DNA of 64,000 nt from Pseudorhodoplanes sp049324435. GTDB taxonomy: Bacteria > Pseudomonadota > Alphaproteobacteria > Rhizobiales > Xanthobacteraceae. The translations under genes and the position numbers were made by a program. The notes beneath the pieces were generated by a model, which saw only the letters and a program-made list of their open reading frames with translations, had not been told where the DNA came from and made no database searches. Shown here in pieces: positions 61,049 through 64,000 of this stretch. The stretch is from contig JBMOOQ010000028.1 in assembly GCA_049324435.1 (NCBI GenBank), positions 161,797-225,796 on the forward strand, written 5' to 3'. How positions within the stretch are numbered: position 1 is the first letter of the stretch; each line of letters begins with the position of its first letter.

Positions 61049-62293
61049 ATGACATTTCTATCCAAACTCAAAAAAGCATCATCACTTTATGATTTAGCGG
61101 TCCTTATAGGCGTAAAGCCATCGACATTAGCCTATGCTTTGTACAAGACGCCTGCGCATCAAAAATACACGACGTTTACTATTTTAAAGAAAGCGGGTGG
61201 TCAGCGCACCATCTCCGCACCAAATGCCAGGCTCAAATTCATTCAACGACGGCTTGCCGATTTACTGGAGAAATGCCAGCTTGAAATTGAGGCTACTCTC
61301 AAAGTCAAACAACAATGCGTGTTAGCTCACGGCTTCAAATCTGGATTTTCGATCCAGACCAATGCAGTAAATCATCGCAATCAGCGATGGGTACTAAATG
61401 CGGACCTAGCAAACTTCTTTCCTAGCATTAACTTCGGACGGGTCTACGGGTTCTTTGTCAAGAATCAGCACTACTTGCTAAACGAAAAAGTAGCGGCCGT
61501 AATTGCTCAGATCGCCTGTCATGAAAACAAGCTGCCGCAAGGTAGCCCCTGCTCGCCGATTATCTCTAACATTATCGCACATCTGCTTGACATTCGTCTG
61601 AATGAACTCGCGTCAGGATGCGGATGCACTTATACGCGATATGCTGATGACCTGACGTTTTCTACCAACGAAAAATCCTTTCCCCGGTCAATTGCCAAGC
61701 GAGAACCCTTGCGCCCGCATGTCTGGACTGCCGGCGCCAGCTTGACGAAGCGGGTCAAGAAAATCGGCTTCGAAATCAACCATAAGAAAACTCGCATGCA
61801 ATACTGCGACGCCCGCCAAGAAGCGACGGGCCTCGTCGTAAATCGGAAGGTCAACGTAAAAAAGGAATACTACAAGCTGGCTCGCGCGATGTGTTGGGAG
61901 CTAATAACAAAGGGAGCCGCGTTTGAGGTTGTAAATGGCGTCTCAACGCCCGTGAAAGAAGAAAAGCTCCGCAGCATGCTAGCCTTCATATACCACGTTA
62001 AACGTTGGGAGGATGAACGGCAGGGCAAGTCGGCTGACGATATAAAAAAGAGTGGATTTCATCGCCTTTATGCCGACTTCCTGAACTACATTTGGTTTTT
62101 CGGTCAAACGCGAACGACCATAGTATGCGAAGGAAAGACAGACAATGTTTACATCAGATGCGCAATCCGATCTCTAGCGACACAGTATCCCTCGCTTGTG
62201 CAAGTGAGCGGAAAAAAGCGGACACTTTTGGTCCAACTTTTCAAGTTCACTAAAACGGCACAGCTAGTCCAGAACTTGTCGGGGGGGCGCTAG
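61049..62293 (+). CDS. Retron reverse transcriptase with N-terminal half of a TOPRIM domain (frame closed by a 7-G tract)
   Basis: Makes the msDNA of the retron, 414 residues in this frame. ATG at 61049 lies 17 bases after a2; a GTG at 61019 is inside the msd/a2 region and is rejected. Retron-specific NAVNH (105-109, NAxxH) precedes NADLANFFPSI (117-127, catalytic Asp). PQGSPCSP (163-170) and YADD (198-201) follow, then ATGLVVN (259-265) in place of the usual VTG. From about 355 a TOPRIM domain begins with IVCEGKTD (Glu361 the general base). The frame then closes just after seven G at 62281-62287. Removing one G opens a frame that continues TOPRIM, so the active protein is a fusion like retron Ec67. 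Composition is AT-richer than the host genes. Confidence 0.88.
   Translation: MTFLSKLKKASSLYDLAVLIGVKPSTLAYALYKTPAHQKYTTFTILKKAGGQRTISAPNARLKFIQRRLADLLEKCQLEIEATLKVKQQCVLAHGFKSGFSIQTNAVNHRNQRWVLNADLANFFPSINFGRVYGFFVKNQHYLLNEKVAAVIAQIACHENKLPQGSPCSPIISNIIAHLLDIRLNELASGCGCTYTRYADDLTFSTNEKSFPRSIAKREPLRPHVWTAGASLTKRVKKIGFEINHKKTRMQYCDARQEATGLVVNRKVNVKKEYYKLARAMCWELITKGAAFEVVNGVSTPVKEEKLRSMLAFIYHVKRWEDERQGKSADDIKKSGFHRLYADFLNYIWFFGQTRTTIVCEGKTDNVYIRCAIRSLATQYPSLVQVSGKKRTLLVQLFKFTKTAQLVQNLSGGR
62281..62287 (+). repeat. Run of seven G inside the retron RT-TOPRIM gene
   Basis: The tract GGGGGGG breaks the frame of the TOPRIM domain. With six G the protein would read NLSGGASQLSNLL across the junction. 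Runs of this kind change length by slippage, so this is a candidate phase-variation switch, a true mutation, or a sequencing error. Confidence 0.75.
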
Positions 62294-62741
62294 CCAATTA
62301 TCGAACCTGCTCAGCGATTATCGAAAAATTACAAAGAACTTCAAAGTTGTTCCGAAACAGCCCACCATCATACTGGTTGACAACGACGCTGGCCCCGAAA
62401 AGCTCTTCAAGCATCTTTCCCATATCTTGAAAAAGACCGTAGACGGTAGCGATCCATTCTATTTTGTTTACGAAAATCTCTATGTCGTGCCGGTTCCGAA
62501 GAAGGACAGAGCCTTCATCGCGATGGAGGAGCTGTTTGAGCCGAACGTTCTTGATACAAAACTGGACGGGAAAAAGCTCGATCTGACAAACAAGGAACCG
62601 GACGGAAAAAAGTTTTATTCAAAAAATCGGTTTTCCATCGATGTGGTGCAGAAAAACCAAAGCACAATCAACTTTGGGGGGTTCAGGCCGCTTTTGGATG
62701 CTATTGACCTGCCCGGTTTTTTCGGACCACGGTTAGCTTGA
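62294..62741 (+). pseudogene. Out-of-frame C-terminal TOPRIM part of the retron protein, 3' end replaced by IS sequence
   Basis: Read in the next frame this is the continuation of the RT-TOPRIM protein. It opens with SQLSNLLSDYRKITKNFKVV and soon gives IILVDNDAGPEKLFKHL, the TOPRIM DxD motif (Asp444 and Asp446 in the repaired protein) that matches the Glu in the upstream frame. It runs on to residue about 551 at 62704. The last codons and the stop at 62739-62741 come from the end of the insertion sequence, so the natural C-terminus is lost. Ec67 reverse transcriptase is about 586 residues, so some 35 residues may be missing. On its own this piece has no start and should not be made. Confidence 0.8.
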
Positions 62742-62743
62742 GA
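62705..62743 (+). repeat. Left terminal inverted repeat of the IS3-family element
   Basis: Begins TGACCTGCCCGG and contains TTTTCGGACCA. It matches the complement of the right end with one gap and a few mismatches over about 39 bases. Confidence 0.85.
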
Positions 62744-63674
62744 CGGCGTCCTCTGCTTGCTGCATTTGCCCCTCGCGGGGCGGTTGGGCAACGGGCCGGG
62801 GCGCGGAGGCCCCATATACCGCAGCGCCCCGGCCCGTTGCATGACGAGGTGCTGCGTTGGCTTGCAGGGCCGCAAACGCATTCGGCGTCAGATAGCCGAG
62901 GCTCGAATGCGGCCGGACTTCGTTGTAGTGCCGTCTCCAGGTCTCGATGATCACCTTCGCCTCGGCCCGCGAGCGGAACCATTCGAGGCTCAGGCACTCG
63001 TCGCGGAACTTGCCGTTGAAGCTCTCCGCAACGCCATTCTGCCAGGGCTTGCCGGGCTCGATCAACGCGGTGCCGATGCCTTGGGCGACAATCCAGGACA
63101 ACAGCGCCTTCGACACGAACTCCGGGCCGTTGTCACTGCGAAGATACGCCGGCGCGCCGCGCTCGCTGACCAGCCGCGACAGCACCTCGATCACCCGCGG
63201 CGAGCGGATGCGGCCGTCAACGTCGATCGCCAGTCCCTGCTTGGTGAACTCGTCGGTCACGGTCAGGCACTTGAGCTGCTGGCCGTTGACGCAGCGGTCG
63301 AACACGAAGTCGTAGGACCACACCTGGTTCGGCCCCGTAGGCGCCTGCGGGCGCGGGAGGCCCGCGGCCACGCGCCTTCTCGGCCGCTTGCGCGGCACCT
63401 GCAAGCCGGCCGCCTGCCACAGCCGCAGCGCCCGGCTGACACCCATCCGGTAGCCATCGCGGCACAGGAAGATGCGGATGCGGCGATAGCCGTAGCGCGG
63501 GTACTGCGCCGACAGCTCCCGCATCCGGCGGATGACGGGAGCATCCTTCGCAGGCATCCGGCTCGCGTAGCTCAGCGCCGATCGCGCCACCTTGAACAGC
63601 GTGCAGGCCCGCCGCGCCGAGAGCCCGCGCTCCCGGCCATACGCCACTTGCCGCCGGCGGGCCGGCACGCTCAC
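62733..63674 (-). CDS. IS3-family transposase OrfB (integrase core)
   Basis: DDE transposase, 313 residues, GTG start overlapping the orfA stop region by four bases. The HTH-like/HTH_21 region (SALSYASRMPAKD to YGYRRIRIFL) precedes the rve core. Catalytic residues are Asp in WSYDFVFDRC, Asp in YLRSDNGPEF and Glu in NGVAESFNGKFRDECL. In IS3 elements the active protein is an OrfAB fusion made by -1 frameshifting. An A6 run followed by C just before the orfA stop is the probable slip site. All key residues are intact. Confidence 0.93.
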   Translation of the reverse strand: MSVPARRRQVAYGRERGLSARRACTLFKVARSALSYASRMPAKDAPVIRRMRELSAQYPRYGYRRIRIFLCRDGYRMGVSRALRLWQAAGLQVPRKRPRRRVAAGLPRPQAPTGPNQVWSYDFVFDRCVNGQQLKCLTVTDEFTKQGLAIDVDGRIRSPRVIEVLSRLVSERGAPAYLRSDNGPEFVSKALLSWIVAQGIGTALIEPGKPWQNGVAESFNGKFRDECLSLEWFRSRAEAKVIIETWRRHYNEVRPHSSLGYLTPNAFAALQANAAPRHATGRGAAVYGASAPRPVAQPPREGQMQQAEDAVSS

Positions 63675-63934
63675 CAGTTTTTTGCGGCGACCTCTTTCAT
63701 CACCTCGATCTCAAGGTCGCGCTCGGCAATGAGCTTCTTCAGCCGGGCGTTCTCGGCCTCAAGCTGCCGCAGCCGCTTCACATCGCTCGCCTGAAAGCCA
63801 CCGAACCGTTTGCGCCACGTATAGATCGTCTGCTCGCTGATCCCGTGCCGCTTGGCCACCGCCGAAACCTGGTCGCGATCCGCCTCCCGGATGATCGCCA
63901 CCATCTGCTCTTCCGTAAACCGCGATTGTCGCAT
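63671..63934 (-). CDS. IS3-family transposase OrfA
   Basis: An 87-residue DNA-binding subunit. A helix-turn-helix (RFTEEQMVAIIREADRD, then HGISEQTIYTWRKRFGG) is followed by a leucine-zipper-type coiled coil (LRQLEAENARLKKLIAERDL, about residues 56-75). This is the standard IS3 OrfA layout. It ends KNW within the frameshift window shared with orfB. Confidence 0.93.
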   Translation of the reverse strand: MRQSRFTEEQMVAIIREADRDQVSAVAKRHGISEQTIYTWRKRFGGFQASDVKRLRQLEAENARLKKLIAERDLEIEVMKEVAAKNW

Positions 63935-63960
63935 CGCTCCCTCCGAATCGGGAGCCAGTC

Positions 63961-64000
63961 TCTCAACTTATCAATGGTCCGAAAATCCCGGAGCAGGTCA
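63961..64000 (-). repeat. Right terminal inverted repeat of the IS3-family element
   Basis: On the minus strand it starts TGACCTGCTCCGGG and contains ATTTTCGGACCA, the partner of the left end. Its outer base is the end of the window. Confidence 0.85.

Larger units (their letters stand above)
62705..64000 (-). mobile_element. IS3-family insertion sequence, IS407-like group
   Basis: A complete element of 1296 bases is bounded by imperfect terminal inverted repeats that begin TGACCTG. It contains the orfA-orfB pair on the minus strand. The left end sits inside the retron gene and the right end is the last base of the window, so target duplications cannot be compared (the four bases on the left are CTAT). 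IS407-group elements normally duplicate four bases. The IS is GC-rich, unlike the retron it interrupts. Confidence 0.88.

Noticed and set aside
61049..62293. Diversity-generating retroelement or group II intron as the source of the reverse transcriptase
   Set aside because: No template/variable repeat pair and no group II domain V-like RNA is seen. The NAxxH motif, the short upstream msr-msd RNA and the TOPRIM fusion fit a retron instead.
1..64000. tRNA genes, CRISPR arrays and prophage genes
   Set aside because: I looked for cloverleaf-type sequences, regularly spaced repeats and phage structural genes and saw none.

Overview
The window comes from a high-GC alphaproteobacterium. The gene set and order (cytochrome c–kdsB–pheA, dnaX–ybaB preceded by a small bacterial SRP RNA, a full tad/cpa pilus locus, yejABEF, many CoA-dependent catabolic genes, a TctC-type binding protein) and the REP-like intergenic repeats point to Hyphomicrobiales (Rhizobiales), near Bradyrhizobiaceae/Xanthobacteraceae. 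I cannot name the species from sequence alone.

Layout. 1-2.1 kb: molybdate uptake operon modABC on the minus strand, with modC cut by the window edge. 2.3-9.6 kb: GMC oxidoreductase, Yip1 membrane protein, a homodimeric pyruvate-dehydrogenase-type E1 divergent from an Lrp/AsnC regulator, a lytic transglycosylase with a SPOR-like tail, and a DegP-like protein that has lost two of three catalytic residues. 9.8-23.3 kb: catabolic genes (hydroxyisobutyrate-dehydrogenase-like enzyme, a CoA-transferase-like pair, two Gfo/Idh/MocA oxidoreductases, an orphan TctC-type binding protein, an amidohydrolase, an orphan CoxL-like molybdoenzyme subunit, aldehyde dehydrogenase, enoyl-CoA hydratase, CaiB). 23.4-30.2 kb: a molybdenum-cofactor/sulfur-transfer block (tusA, degenerate moeA, moeA-PBP fusion, mobB, moeA, mobA, fdhD) that runs into ybaB, dnaX and the SRP RNA. 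32.6-35.4 kb: HIT protein, NudC, PfkB kinase, Lrp regulator. 35.4-47.1 kb: tad/cpa pilus locus. 47.2-58.1 kb: leucyl aminopeptidase and NlpC/P60 hydrolase, a DsbA-like protein, and the yej peptide transporter with two tandem binding proteins. 58.2-60.6 kb: membrane cytochrome c, kdsB, pheA.

The accessory part starts after pheA. From about 60.7 kb the DNA becomes clearly AT-richer (24 of 60 bases are G/C at 61081-61140, against 44 of 60 at 60121-60180) and holds a retron. A 12-bp perfect inverted repeat (60905-60916 and 61020-61031) encloses a structured RNA with a branch-G candidate and a hairpin whose loop is UGUUUCG. It is followed by a retron-type reverse transcriptase (NAxxH, PQGSPCSP, YADD, ATG in place of VTG) fused to a TOPRIM nuclease-like domain. 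That architecture is the one known from retron Ec67. The gene has two lesions: a 7-G tract that puts the second half of TOPRIM out of frame, and an IS3-family (IS407-like) element that interrupts the 3' end at 62705. The right end of the IS coincides with the last base of the window.

How parts fit together: ModABC supplies molybdate, and the MoeA/MobA/MobB/FdhD/TusA block finishes and sulfurates the cofactor. The only molybdoenzyme subunit visible is the CoxL-like protein at 16.9-19.3 kb, so the client of FdhD lies outside the window.
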